DNA of 64,000 bases, from the NCBI GenBank assembly GCA_963693315.1, contig OY856188.1, forward strand, positions 219,241,789 to 219,305,788, given 5' to 3'. The translations under genes were made by a program, and so were the position numbers. The notes beneath the pieces were generated by a model, which ran no database searches, was not told the DNA's origin, and worked only from the letters and a program-made list of their open reading frames with translations. The DNA is from Diogma glabrata (Eukaryota > Arthropoda > Insecta > Diptera > Cylindrotomidae). Positions 47,351 to 62,039 of this stretch are shown here, piece after piece (positions within the stretch are counted from its first letter, which is position 1; the number at the start of each line of letters is the position of its first letter).

Positions 47351-50300
47351 GATTTTTAGGGTTCCGTTTTTTATACGGAACACTATTGGTGAGAGTAAAA
47401 CGAGTTTTTCACATTATATCGATTATCTCGTAAACTATAAATGCTATGGACTTGAAACTTGAGGTGCGTATAAAACTAATCTGTCCACATGAAATGACGA
47501 ATACAAATAAAACTAAAGTGGTTTTCGTTTGGTTTACGGGGTTCGATGTGAGACCTTTGAGAAAATAGATTTTTTTATAGATTCAAGTAGGGTATCATAT
47601 GAAAGGGCTTCATTTCAGTATTCCTTAAAAATTTATCTTGGAATTTTACACCTCACCATTTTTTGTATAATTCTGAATAATGACGTTTTTTTCGTGTTTT
47701 CTTAACTCGATTAGCTCCGAACCTAACTGATCGAAAATTTTCAAATGTATTTGGAATGATAGAAAAATTAGTACAGTTTTAATAAAAAATATATAAAAGT
47801 GTCATATTCTCATAATTAGATTTATTAAGGGGGTGGAAATGAGGAGGGGTACAAACACTATTTAAAATGTGGTCAAGTGGGGTGTCATTTGAAAGAGCAC
47901 CTAATTTAGAAATCATTGCAATTTTTATGTAGAATTTTGCAATGCACAGTTTTTGAGTTATTGTCAAAAACATACCGTCCCCCCCCCCCTTCGTTTCGAC
48001 ACTGATTGACAGAAAATTTGGAAAAATTCACAGAGTTAAGAAATTTGGTAAATTTTGTATGAAAATTAAACCGAAGTCTCAAATTATTATATTTCTGTGT
48101 GTTTAGGGGACCGGTGTAAAGAGGGTAAAAAAAAAACTTTTTTGACCCAAGCGAGTGGGGTGTCATTTGAAAGAGCACCTAATTTAAAATTCGTTGCAGT
48201 TTTTTTTAGAATTTTGCGGTGCACAGTTTTTGAGTTATGGACCAAAAAGTGCAAAATTCAAACCGTTCCCCCCCCCCCCCCCTTCGTTTCGACACTGATT
48301 GACATAAAAATTTGGAAAAATTCACAGAGTTAGGAAATTTGCTAAATTTTGTATGAAAGTTATAGCGAAGTCTCAAATAATTATATTTCTGTGTGTTTAG
48401 GGGACCGGGGTAAAGAGGGTAAAAAAAAAACTTTTTTGACCCAAGCGAGTGGGGTGTCATTTGAAAGAACACCTACTTTAGAATTCGTTGCAGTTTTTTT
48501 TAGAATTTTTCGGTTCACAGTTTTTGAGTTATGGACAAAAAAGTGCAAAATTCAAACCGTTGCCCCCCCCCCCCCCTACGTTTCGACACTGATCGACAGA
48601 AAAATTTGAAAAAATTCACAGAGCTAGGAAATTCGGTAAATTTTGTATGAAAATTATACCGAAGTCTCAAATAATTATATTTCTGAGTGTTTAGGGGACC
48701 GGGGTAAAGAGGGTAAAAAAAAAACCTTTTTTGACCCAAGCGAGTGGGGTGTCATTTGAAAGAGCACCTAATTTAAAATTCGTTGCAGTTTTTTTTAGAA
48801 TTTTGCGGTGCACAGTTTCTGAGTTATGGACAAAAAAGTGCAAAATTCAAACCGTTCCCCCCCCCCTACGTTTCGACACTGATCCACAGAAAAATTTGAA
48901 AAAATTCACAGAGCTAGGAAATTCGCTAAATTTTGTATGAAAATTATACCGAAGTCTCAAATAATTATATTTCTGAGTGTTTAGGGGACCGGGGTAAAGA
49001 GGGTAAAAAAAAAACTTTTTTGACCCAAGCGAGTGGGGTGTCATTTGAAAGAACACCTAATTTAAAATTCGTTGCAGTTTTTTTTAAAATTTTGCGGTGC
49101 ACAGCTTTTGAGTTATGGACAAAAAAGTGCAAAATTCAAACCGTTCCCCCCCTACGTTTCGACACTGATTGACAGAAAAATTTGAAAAAATTTACAGAGC
49201 TAGGAAATTTGGTAAATTTTGTATGAAAATTATACCGAAGTCTCAAATAATTATATTTCTGTGTGTTTAGGGCACTGGAATAGAGAGGGTAAAAAAAAAC
49301 TTTTTTTGACCCAAGCGAATGGAAAATCATTTGAAAGAGCACCTAATTTAAAAATCATTGCAATTTTTTTTAGAATTTTGCGGTGCACAGTTTTTGAGTT
49401 ATGATCAAAAATGTTCAAAATTCAGACCGTCCCCCCGTGTATCAAATATTTATTAATCGTTTTGAAAGGGTAGGAATGGTAAAGTGCAATAAAGCTTTTT
49501 TAACCCGAATAGCAATATCGAGTGGGACTGGTGTGTACATTTTTAGTCATGTCATCCTTTATACTGATTCTTAGAGCAATTCTTAATTTTGCAACTCTTT
49601 TAGAGTGAATATAACCAGTTATCCAAAAGAAAGAAGACTTTATTTCAAAATTATCACGGTCCTTTACTATCTATTGTATATTGTATTGTATTGTATGCCA
49701 TAAGTGGGCCCAAAAGGTGGCGTAAATTCTCAAGGTTCAAATCAGATTGATGTGATTTGTTAGTTTGTGTTAAGATCCACGTTTGTAATCCATTCATAAT
49801 TACTGGTTTAATAAATTTCTTGTATAACTTTAGAAAATGTTGAGTTTTAAATGAATGGTAAGTTCGATAACCTGCAATTATTTTAGGGTTAATATTTGTT
49901 TAATATGCTATTGTTTAAGTCAAACATTGATCTTTTGTTAATTTTAAATATTGTTAAAATTATACGTTGTTTTTCAAGCACCAACCTAAATGTCGAACTT
50001 ATGTAATCTAACACAAAAAAATTGTTGCTATAGAAAGAACTGAAAATTTTAGTAAAGCGATGAGCCTATAATTTTATGGAACACGAAAAATATAGCGAAG
50101 CTTCAAGTGATTTTATTTCTATGTGTTTAGGAGATGGGAGTGGGGAAGGGTGAAAAATTGTTTTTTGACCCGCATGAGTCGGATGTCATTTGATAGAGCA
50201 CCAAAATTAAAAAACAATACAGTTTTTTTAGAATTTTGCGATGCACCGTTTTTGAATTATTCTCAAAAAAGTGCAACAAAAAGTTGGTCCCCCCCCCCCC

Positions 50301-50874
50301 CCCTCTATACGTTTCTTCGTTGATTGACAGAAAAATTTGAAAAAATTCATAGAGATAGGAAATTTGATAAACCCTTAACGAAAAATATAGCGAAGCCTCA
50401 AGTAGTTTTAATTCTACGTGTTTAGGGGATAGGAGTGGAGAATCGTGAAAAAAAGGTTTTTTGGCTCACATGAGTGTCATTTGAAAGAACACCAAAATTA
50501 AGAAACATTACAGTTATTTTAGAATCTTGCGATGCACAGTTTTTGAATTATTGTCAAAAAAGTCCTATTTTTAGCGTTAACACCACTCCACCCCTAAATT
50601 TCGTCGTTGTTTAACAGAATTGAGTCGTTCCTTAGCTACCATAAATAGCTATGGATATCATTTAACCTAAAGTAATATTTTTTATATCATTTCGATCAAT
50701 TTAGATGAGATTGACATTAACTATTGATATTTACGATGAACCATTTAGTTTTTATGTGTCTATGGTCTGGCAATATAAACCCTTTACAACACAACTTTAT
50801 GTAAATTATTTTGATATTGTTTTCTTTACATTCACGGAACCCTTGACGAGCGAATTTTATTCGTACTTGTCTGA
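47351..50874. mobile_element. Right-arm insertion with GGGTTCCG/CGGAACCC ends
   Basis: This 3.5-kb block has no counterpart in the left arm. The arm text stops at ACTGAATTCAG and resumes at about TTTTTATTTTAATTGC. Near the left end stands TAGGGTTCCG and near the right end ACGGAACCC, followed by a short hairpin (GAATTTTATTC). The ends resemble a repeat type very common in moth genomes, from memory and unverified. Inside is the poly-C tandem array. No coding region. A short SINE-like fragment (GGTTCAAATC B box near 49733) may be nested in it. Confidence 0.65.
47855..50620. repeat. Tandem array, unit about 290 bp with poly-C tracts
   Basis: The marker GTGTTTAGGGGACC recurs near 48097, 48391, 48685, 48974 and 49261 (steps 294, 294, 289, 287), each unit bearing GTGTCATTTGAAAGAGCACC, GCACAGTTTTTGAGTTATG and a C run of 6 to 15. 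Partial or diverged units occur at 47855-48000, about 50090-50330 and 50340-50600, with unrelated sequence at 49440-50040. Units differ mainly in C-run length, so the array could be partly collapsed in assembly. Confidence 0.88.
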
Positions 50875-52289
50875 CTTTTTATTTTAATTGCACTAAAATG
50901 TAGTTATGAATTTTGGTCAGTTTTTATGCGTTTTTGGTATGACGTCGGTGTTTTGATAATAACTCTCACAAATTTCATTGAATTGATATACATTTTTTCA
51001 AGTGAGTGTAGAAATAGTTGTGTATATTCAAAACGTTTGTTTCAAACTACTAATTTATTTCATGTCCGCTGTGTTATGCCTTGAAACCCTATTTTTTTAC
51101 TGAAAAGCTCATATCTCAAAATAGTACTTTTTTTCACAAAATTTTACAGACTTGTGAAAAAAAGTTCTGAAATTTCCCCGTTATGTCATGGTTTAAAGTT
51201 TTTCGGTGTGGTGTTTTACTAATAACTCTCAGAAATTTGATTGCATTGAAATACATTTTTACAAGTGAGTAACTAGTTTTTTTATCAAAAAATGCCAGTT
51301 GAACATTTGATAATTTATTCGATTTTCACCACACAGCGCGCGATGGTGCGCTGGAACTCTTTTACCTAAAAGCTCATATCTCGATATAGCACTTTTATTT
51401 TATAATTTTTTTCACAAATCTTACAGATAATACATGCAACTTTTAAATTCGAAAAAAACTTAAAGATTCATATATGAATTGATTTTACCGAATTTTTAAA
51501 GAGTGCTTCATATATGTTTACATATTTTTAAATATTCAAAAAATCTAAATATGGATCCTTAAATTTCCTCTTTAAAATTTTTTGGTAGCTGCATGTTTTA
51601 TAAGACTTGTTAAAAAGTTACAAAATGAAACTAATATTTTGATTTATGAGCGTTTTTTAGTAAAAGGTAGCCAGCAGAAATCCAAAAAACTATAAATTTT
51701 CAAATAGCACTTTTCGAAACAACTATTTCTCCTCTCACTTGTAAACATTTATAAAGACTCAATGAAATTTGGAAGAGGTGCTAGCAAAACACCGACTCCA
51801 TACGGAAAAACCTTAAAAAAGGACCAATAATTCATAACTCCATTTCAGAAACAAAAAAATCCTTAACTAAAGTTTTTTTCCTTTCGTCAATTAGTATAAA
51901 ACGCTTAATAACGCTTTTCCGTGATTAAACTTACAACACTTATATAAAACCAATATATATTTATTTATCATTGTTGGTTCATTACAATTTTACTGATAGA
52001 ACGCTAAGTTTTGGAGTTACATATTTGCGAACATGTATGATTTCAATCGCGAAAAACTCGAAAAATATCGATATCGAAAATCCTATGGAATACTTTTACT
52101 TTCGGGGTTATTTTGAGTAAGAAAAATCTACCCCCGAGAAGTGGTGGCACTCAACCCCAGGGTAAAACACACATTATCGCTTTGTCACTTTTGTTCCTTG
52201 ACCAAATTTCACACCAATCGGTCAAGCTTCAAAGAATTCTGAGCGGAACACCTTAAGTTTTTTTTTTTTAAATAAAATAAGACATGTTT

Positions 52290-54000
52290 AGTGTTAATTA
52301 TAATAAATTATAAATTAGCGTCTCTGAATATCCGAAGAAATCATGCCAACTACGGACTAGGATTTTGTTTAAATAAAGTATAGGTTTCTTTAAGAAACTT
52401 ATGAATGCTAACTTTAAATTTTTGAGGATTAAGGCTATCGGGGAAAATCCATAAAGGTAAGGCGTTCCAGAGATGAGAGACTCTGTTGAAAAAGTCACGC
52501 TGAAAAGCAACAGTTCTGCATTTTTTATTTGAACCGTAAAAGAATTGGCAGTAGCTCTGGTGAAACGTAAGAAGTTTGCAGTTTAGGTAAAATTGATTTA
52601 ATCTCTGCGGAAGTTTGTTTATCCATAATATATTTGTAGAAAATTGTCAGATCAGCAACATTTCTTCTGTGATGAAAGCAATCAAACTCATTAGTAAGAG
52701 TAGAGTTGTCAACCAATTTAACAGCTCTGCGCTGAACAGAATCAAGGCACTTCAAACTACTATAACAAGCTTCACTCCATATGTGAGAACAATACTCCGT
52801 GCGGGGACGTATAAATGATTTGTATATTAATAGAAGCTATTCGCTATTGAAAAACTTACGACATCGTCCCAAAAAACCCAATTTCTGAACAGTGTTCTTA
52901 GCGAGGTTAAAAATATGAGTATTTCATTTCATATTATTTCCTACTTCTACTAGAGCCGAACTTTAATTAAAACAGATTTAATGTGGATAATCTAGGAAAA
53001 TAACAATCCTGTGCTTTATTCGTATTGAATTCAACACTAACCAGGACTAACTGGTGGAATCCAACAAAACAAACCAAACATAAATAAGAAAGAGAGTTGG
53101 TGACAAAGTAGAACCCTGAGGAGCTTCTGTATTAGTTGAGAATATTTCCGAAGAGACACCATCAACGTTGACCCGAAACTTCCGCTCGGAAATAAAGCTT
53201 TGTATCCAATTTTCTTTGTATCCTTTGTAAACCATAGAATCTTAATTTGCAAATAAGATTGTTGTGTCTAACTTTGTCAAATGCTTTGGGTATATCAAAG
53301 GCAACCCTAAAAGTTTCACCATTATTTTCAAGTGATTTGTTACAGACATGAGTGACAAAGGAAAGTGATTCTCCCGTCGCTTTTCCTTTTCGAAAGTCGT
53401 ATTGTCTTTCATTGAGTAGTTTGGAGGACTCGAATTAGATTAAAATTAATGCATTTCTCAAAAATTTTAGAAACAACCGATAAAATTGAAATAGGTCTGT
53501 ATTTTGTAGGATCAGTTTTACTACCTTTTTTAGGAACTGGTTGTACGCTTGCCATTTTCCACGAAAAACTATACGTCCCATTAAGAATAAAACTCTATGA
53601 ACCGGGCTTCGCAAAGAAATTGTTATTATTTTTAGAGAAATAACTAACTTGAGAAATAACATTTTCTTAATTTTAATCACCTTATTGCATTTATTTGAAA
53701 ACCACAGATCAGCCTTAGGAACGGCCAATTTATTAAGAATAAATCTCCGCATGCCCTCAAGAATAGCATCCGAAAAATATAACGCAGCTAGGTTAGAATC
53801 ATGGACAGTAAAACTATTACGTTTCCAAGGAAGCCGCTTAAAAATACATCGTAGACCCTCCCAATACGCAGCTTTATAATCCCAAATAACACGAGGATTA
53901 GCTTTAAATTAATTTGGAATTTGTAAATCTAACTGTGTAGAAATCCAATTACGATCTGAACCACATAGAGGCACAAATACTTTAAATTGTACCAGATAAG
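52290..54000 (-). pseudogene. Non-LTR-type reverse transcriptase, right arm copy
   Basis: Minus-strand mirror of the left arm RT, with different losses. It keeps upstream text (FVPLCGSDRNWISTQLDLQ near 53960), the linker start VPKADLWFSNKCNKVIKI, motifs of fingers and palm through PQGSTLSPTLFLIYV, and a C-terminal domain absent from the left arm (KCLDSVQRRAVKLVDN, FDCFHHRRNVADLTIFYKY). It lacks about 260 bp of the linker present in the left arm. Motif C was not found in either arm. Stops and frameshifts throughout. Confidence 0.8.
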
Positions 54001-54383
54001 GATTATTTGTTAAAAACAAATAGTTACAGTACTAAATACTAAATATATCCCAAATTTTTATGCAATTTAAGAAAAATCAATAAAACATGTGCATTTTCAA
54101 AAGAATAGTCCTATAATAATATTCAAAAATCTTTTTGGGATCCTAAAACTTTTTCTTCAGAATAAAATAGCACTGGGTTTTGTACCTGTAAAACTTGTGA
54201 AAAAAGTGCTATTTTGAGATATAAGATAAATTAGTAATAGAAGACTTTGAGAAGAAAAATATTGCGATTGAATACCAATTCTTCTATTTTTTTCTTCTAT
54301 TTTGATGTTAATAAAATTTCATACAAAAAATAAAAAAATAGAAGAAATTTTCGATAGAAGATTTTTACTGAATAGACCCCAAT

Positions 54384-55726
54384 ATCTTATTATTAATATC
54401 AACTTTCGGGCGCAAATAAATATTATAAACACAGATGCTTACACAGTTTTTAGTAAATGGCACAAAGTACAAAAAATTAAAACTAATAATTTATTCAAAT
54501 GCTTTTTTCTCAAAAACAATGTAACGCTTGTCTGAAATTTTTGTGTTTTTAGTAAATAATATAAATCTTCAAAATATAAAAAAATGAAAGAACACAAAAA
54601 GGGACTTTTTGAAATCACCATGTTTGAATAGTTAAAATTAAAAAAAGTCATCTAAAATTTTTATTTGTTAATGTGACATTTTTATAAAGCCTCACTAAGT
54701 ATCTTTCAAACAAAAAAAATTGCTCAAATCGAATAACCCGTTCGAGCACAATATATCTTTAAACTTTGATTATCGCTAAATTTCTTTAAAAATTTCGAGT
54801 CACCCTGTTTCAAAACTAGTGAAAATATAAAAAAGGTATAAAACGTAAAAAAGTCGATTTCGGGTCATGGGCGTCTTGATTCGATATTCCATCTATAGAT
54901 GATAACATTTTGACGGTTGTTACAAGCAGTGAAGGAGCTTTGCTGATCTTTTAAGATTTTTAAACGAAGAAGCTAGTTTTTTAAAGATGGTTCCTCACGT
55001 CAGTATCTCGTCCGCGTGTAAGGTGTAATAAAATTTAAATTTGTAAGCTTTGGAACCGATAGATCAACATCAAACTAATCAATATATTACACATTATAAG
55101 TGTGGCATTCGTTAACAAATACGATAGAAACGTTTAATAAAGTGTGAGGTTCAATTACCTTGCAGTTATCTTAGATTTTATTTATCATTATTTTGTTTCA
55201 AGTTTTGGAGGGTTACTGCTATCGTAAAACCCAAAAAGTCAAAGAATTTCAAAATATTGTATTTTTTCATTTTAAAAAATCACGCTTGTATTTGAATGAA
55301 AAAAGAATTTAAAAATAATTTATTAGCATTTGCACAATGTACAACCAACAACATTGTGCCACTGTAATTTATATGTTGTGAATTATGTAACATACACTAC
55401 ATGAAGTCATTGTATTTATTTAATATTGTAATACTTATTTTGTTATAACTGTAACTTAGAACTGGAATGCTTATTTTGTTGGATTATATAAATCATTATT
55501 TACAGAATATATGGTGTTTTTGTTAATTCATTCGGAATATTCTGATTGTACTGATTTTGAAAATTTTGACAGAATTTGTTCGACGAACAATCTATCTATT
55601 CTATCTATTCTTTTCCAAATGAATTAGCAAAAACGCCAATAAAGTATTAAGAGCGTAAAGATAGTCTTTTTTTTTAAGAGGGAAATGCATCAAACGAGCA
55701 ACAAACACTCGAAAGCAAAAAAGATA
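54384..55726. other. AT-rich stretch right of the palindrome
   Basis: No coding frame above background. A short inverted repeat is present near 55333-55362 (GCACAATGT pairing with ACATTGTGC). Confidence 0.5.
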
Positions 55727-56212
55727 CTTTTTATTCGCCTGCATATTAAAGTGTTACTTTATTACTGTGATTTGCGGCTCTAAGGTATCACTTTTCAACT
55801 ACTTATTTTGTTGTCATAGCTACATCCAAAAAAGTTAAAAGCATTTGTATTTAATTAAATTCTATGAAAAATAAAATTTTTTATCAAAGCAACCCTTAAA
55901 TTCAAAATTTCATTATCCAATTAAAATAGTTGTTATCATAGCTAACAATAATTTGGAAAAAATAATAAATATTTTGTCAAAGGTTACTTGTTCCACATAT
56001 TTTTATTTTAAAATTTATGAAAATTTATAATTTTAATTTAGAATAAACCAATTTTCTTAAAATATTTTGCTTGCGGCGAATAAAAAATAGTATATGATGC
56101 ACGGACGTAAGCTATTTTGGACTTAATGTGGGTGGAAATCTCGGCTAGCGCCTCGATTTGCAAACTCCACATCCGTCCAAAATCTCTAGATTTACGTCCT
56201 AGCATCATAATG
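55727..56212. repeat. Composite repeat, copy B
   Basis: A 360-bp segment bounded by TTTTTATTCGCC and GGCGAATAAAAAAT (an inverted repeat), joined to a 125-bp hairpin from TATGATGCACGGACGTAAG to CATCATAATG. The hairpin is centred on GGCTAGCGCC near 56143. Copy A at 35695 has the same two-part order, so the two parts travel together. Confidence 0.78.
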
Positions 56213-58671
56213 TACTATTATGCTCGATTTACATACAAGATTTTTTGTACGAGTAAGATTCAGTATTATTTGCATAAATTAAAATACATATATTTACACA
56301 AAATAGTAAAATATTTTTTGAGAAAATTGTTTAATCCAAGTAGTTTTGCTTTTCATATTTATTTTAACAAATTTCTATAGCAATTAATTTTGTTTTAAGT
56401 TTCTATATTAATTTATTTAAAACATTTTGTTTTTCAGTTGTATTTGATCCATCGTATAGATAAGTATATTATTGTGTTTTGTAAAATATATTTTGAAATT
56501 ACTGTTAAATTCAAGTAATTTTTTGTTTCATTTCTCTTGTCTCTTTCTCGTTTAAAAATTATACATTTAAACTTCTATATATAATCCGATCAAACAACCT
56601 TTCTAAAACTCAATAAATTTGAACAGCTGTATTACACCTACATGTAATACTATGAATAAGCCTACATAGAAAAAATCTCTATGCAGACGAAAACAAGTAT
56701 TATTAATTAGTATTGAGTGCAATGAACTCAAAAAATGTTACAATATTATTACTATATAAATGCTTTTATGTATGTTTTATTTTAAAAAAGGCCGCAATTG
56801 AAACAAAGTGGCAAATTATTAGCAAATTTCTTTATATATGAATATTCTTCCTTTTAGGGAAATATTCGAAATAGTCAGTCGTTACAAGTTTTTGATAATT
56901 AAAATTTAAAAATGAATCGTTCCATCTACAGCCACAATCAGTTTTAATCTTTTCCGAAAATCTTATTTATTATATAAAATGAAAGTCGTCTTAATAATTT
57001 TTACTGTTATTCTTTTGAAGCATATAAATAACAATAGTCGTACGACAAAAACGAAAACCATTCAAGCTAAGAACGAAACGGAACCAAACCAAAAAATACA
57101 TTTATATATTTTTAAATTGAATTTTTTTTTAAAAAAAAGGAAAAATAAATAAATTAAATAACAACAAAAAAACATAAAAGGTGTTAACACAAAACTATAT
57201 TTTTATTTGTTTTTCTTATTTTCATTTTCTTTTTAGAAGAATTTTAATTTTATTTTTCATAAAAAAAAACACAAACTAAAATTTTATTCTTTTATCGCAA
57301 GGAAAATGGTTGAACGAAAAAAAATCAACAACAAATGAAAAAAAAATATCTCGAGGGATATCAATGTATTATGAAAAACAAAAATACAACATAGAAAAGA
57401 AAAACAAAGTGAAAATTACAAATAAAACAGAAAAACAACAAAGAGAATTTTTTTAACTGGAATGTAAGAAAAGAAAAATGAACTTACATAATTTTATAAA
57501 ATGTAACAAAAAATCTAGATCTTTTTTTCTTTTCATTCTTGTGTTTGTCTTTAACAATTTTTTTATTACTGGTACAGACTGCTGACACCACTTATCCTTT
57601 CTATTAGTTTTCATTTTTATCCTGTTTAAGTAAAATAAAGAAAGAAGCAAAAATAAATTTTATGTTAATTTTCGAAATTGGTTTCCATGAAGTGATTTAT
57701 GAGAATAATTGAAGTGAAAGTTCAGGTCAGTTAGTTAATAATTATAGTTTGTTTGTTAAAAATAGTACAAGCTTTAGTTTTTTATACGAAAAAGTTAAAA
57801 ACTTTTATTTTCTTTGTTTATTGTAATTTATTTACGTGGTCAATTTGTAATTCTAAATTTTAAATGTTTAATTGAGTTTTTTTTTATCAATTTTGTAATA
57901 AACAGGTTTCTGTTTATATCCGGGATTACAATTATTCTAAAAAAGTTCAACACATGGCCTTTGGCCCAGGAAAATCTCTAATTCAATTTAATTTAATTGA
58001 TCATGTTAAGACCCACAACCTCAGATATTATGTATATAAAATAAATTAAAATCATTATTATGATTTTATAATAATAGAAAAAAAAAGAAAAAATAACTTA
58101 ACTCAAAAGTTGAATGTTGAATGTTGTACTCAAATCCTCTTGTCCAGTAAAAAAAACATCAGCTAGCCCGTTTAGTATCAAATCAATAGGATTGATGACA
58201 ATTTAACCAACAAAAAATTTCAACATATGATCCGGACAATCCTTCAGAAACCCTGAATAACCCTGATCACTTGTACATTCCAGTAACTTCGGTTGTTGCT
58301 AAATTATAACCATCAACTTGATACCCATATTCTAATGCGGTATGATTTCAAGCAATCATAAGAAATGTCAGTATTTCTTCCAATTTTTTAACCAAAGTTT
58401 GGTTCGAGTTGATCAAGTTTAAAAGTGTAGATACCCACTAAATTTTTTTCAATTACTCACAAATGATATTTTTCAGAAGTACAACATACACAGTAGATTG
58501 AATGTACTTTAATACTTGTACCTGTACTTTATAGAATGTACTTTAGCATAACTGATAAAAGTCCATTGATAATTTTCAAATTAGCATGTTAATTAATTAT
58601 AATTTTATAATAATTTAAAAAAAACTTTTATGTATTTCTGGAGATGGTTTTTGTAGAGAAACAATATATTG
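56213..58671. other. AT-rich stretch with one small secreted-type ORF
   Basis: Otherwise unremarkable AT-rich DNA. The ORF at 56979-57152 is listed separately. Confidence 0.45.
56979..57152 (+). CDS. Hypothetical 57-residue ORF with signal-like start
   Basis: Begins MKVVLIIFTVILLKHINNNS, a signal-peptide-like hydrophobic run after a Lys, then a Thr/Lys/Asn-rich stretch and a low-complexity end formed by an A/T run. No splice or promoter evidence supports it and no relative is recognised. It may be only a chance frame in AT-rich DNA. Confidence 0.15.
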   Translation: MKVVLIIFTVILLKHINNNSRTTKTKTIQAKNETEPNQKIHLYIFKLNFFLKKRKNK

Positions 58672-59480
58672 CAAAAACTACTCCAGCTACCCTCCGCACA
58701 ACTGCTCTAAGCTGGTTTACTCAGTGGCTGAGTATGGCGCAGCAGTCTGTTTGAATAGCACACACACTCAAAAAGTTGACTGCCAGCTGCGTGCCACGAT
58801 GCGTACTCTAAGTGGTATTATCAGATCCACCCCTTTACCTTGGCTCCTTGTGGTAAGCAATATCGCTCCACCTGCACTCAGACGCTCGCATGCTCTCATG
58901 TGTGAACATTAAATGGTAACCAACAGCATCACGTTACCCTTGCACGAAGATTACGGTGACCACACTCGTTGTCGATTGAAGTCAAGAAAGCCTCCACATA
59001 AAACTGCCAGCAACCTACTGGCAACTAATTTTAATATCTTGGATGCCTGGGACACCTCCTGGCATTATTACAATACAACTGGCCTTTCTATTACTAACCC
59101 GACTTCTACCCAACCTGGTTTCGATCTGCCACGTCATACCAGGACTACACTAAACCGAATAAGAACGAATCATGGGCGCTGTGCTGATTCTTTCTACAAG
59201 TGGGGCATTTCAGAGTCCCCTGAGTGTGACTGCGGCGCTCCACAACATACCATAAAACACATTGCAACTGTGTGTCCAATTCGACGGTACAATGGCAACA
59301 TCTCAGACATCCATTTGGCAACGCCCGATGTAGTAGCATGGATAGACTCGTTCGATGTAAACATCTAATGTTCAAATGTACTGCCCAATGTTCAAATATT
59401 CTATTTTTTACTTTTTTACTAAAAGACGCGCTGATCGATTGTAAGTTCATTTAATGTGTATTCATGTTTTGTTTTAGGTA
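58672..59480 (+). pseudogene. LINE 3' end: C-terminal part of ORF2, 5' truncated
   Basis: Starts within the RT C-terminal region (TPATLRTTAL, then after a frameshift VYSVAEYGAAVCLNSTHTQK), and continues STPLPWLLVVSNIAPPALRR, a stop at 58910-58912, then the long frame to 59368. The tail holds GFDLPRHTRTTLNRIRTNHG and the zinc-knuckle-like CDCGAPQHTIKHIATVCP typical of this LINE clade. Truncation at the 5' end is the usual LINE insertion product. The nearby AATAAATAAAA at about 59548 may belong to its 3' tail. GC content is much higher than the flanks, suggesting a relatively recent arrival. Confidence 0.85.
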
Positions 59481-61955
<2,475 letters not shown>

Positions 61956-62039
61956 AATATGTTCTTATATTTGTATTGTTTACATAGGGTTTTGTATAAA
62001 CCTACCTAATATTGTCTTAAATAAATGTAAATATAATAA

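Larger units (their letters stand above)
40875..54380. repeat. Giant imperfect palindrome, 13.5 kb
   Basis: Left arm 40875-45847 and right arm 45943-54380 are inverted copies around a spacer of about 85-95 bp. Outer ends are GGGGTCTATTCAGTAAAAAT and its complement; inner ends GGGCCCTATTCAATAAAAAT and its complement. The arms match all along: MITE at 44730 with 46508, RT at 41.6-43.0 with 52.3-54.0, and the 43.1-44.4 modules with 50.9-52.3. AAT flanks both outer ends (40872-40874, 54381-54383). The right arm is longer because of a 3.5-kb insertion. Confidence 0.92.
45943..54380 (-). mobile_element. Right arm: inverted copy, with 3.5-kb insertion
   Basis: Reverse complement of the left arm. 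It carries MITE copy 3, the four modules, and the RT on the minus strand. Without the insertion at 47351-50874 its length would be about 4.9 kb, matching the left arm. The flanking trinucleotide on both sides is AAT. Confidence 0.75.

Noticed and set aside
47779..49404. Series of short ORFs on both strands sharing SVNFSKF- and SFERAPNLKF-like text
   Set aside because: They are the same tandem unit read repeatedly; frames are broken by poly-C length changes and show no protein family features.
49680..49760. A tRNA gene suggested by GGTTCAAATC near 49733
   Set aside because: No cloverleaf can be drawn and no acceptor stem pairs; at most a SINE fragment within the inserted block.
56440..56480. 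Exon after the TTTTTCAG acceptor near 56436
   Set aside because: It gives at most a few codons before a stop and has no upstream partner.
59145..59450. 101-codon minus-strand ORF with many Cys/His residues
   Set aside because: It is the complement of the LINE ORF2 C-terminus, whose sense strand has clear family motifs.
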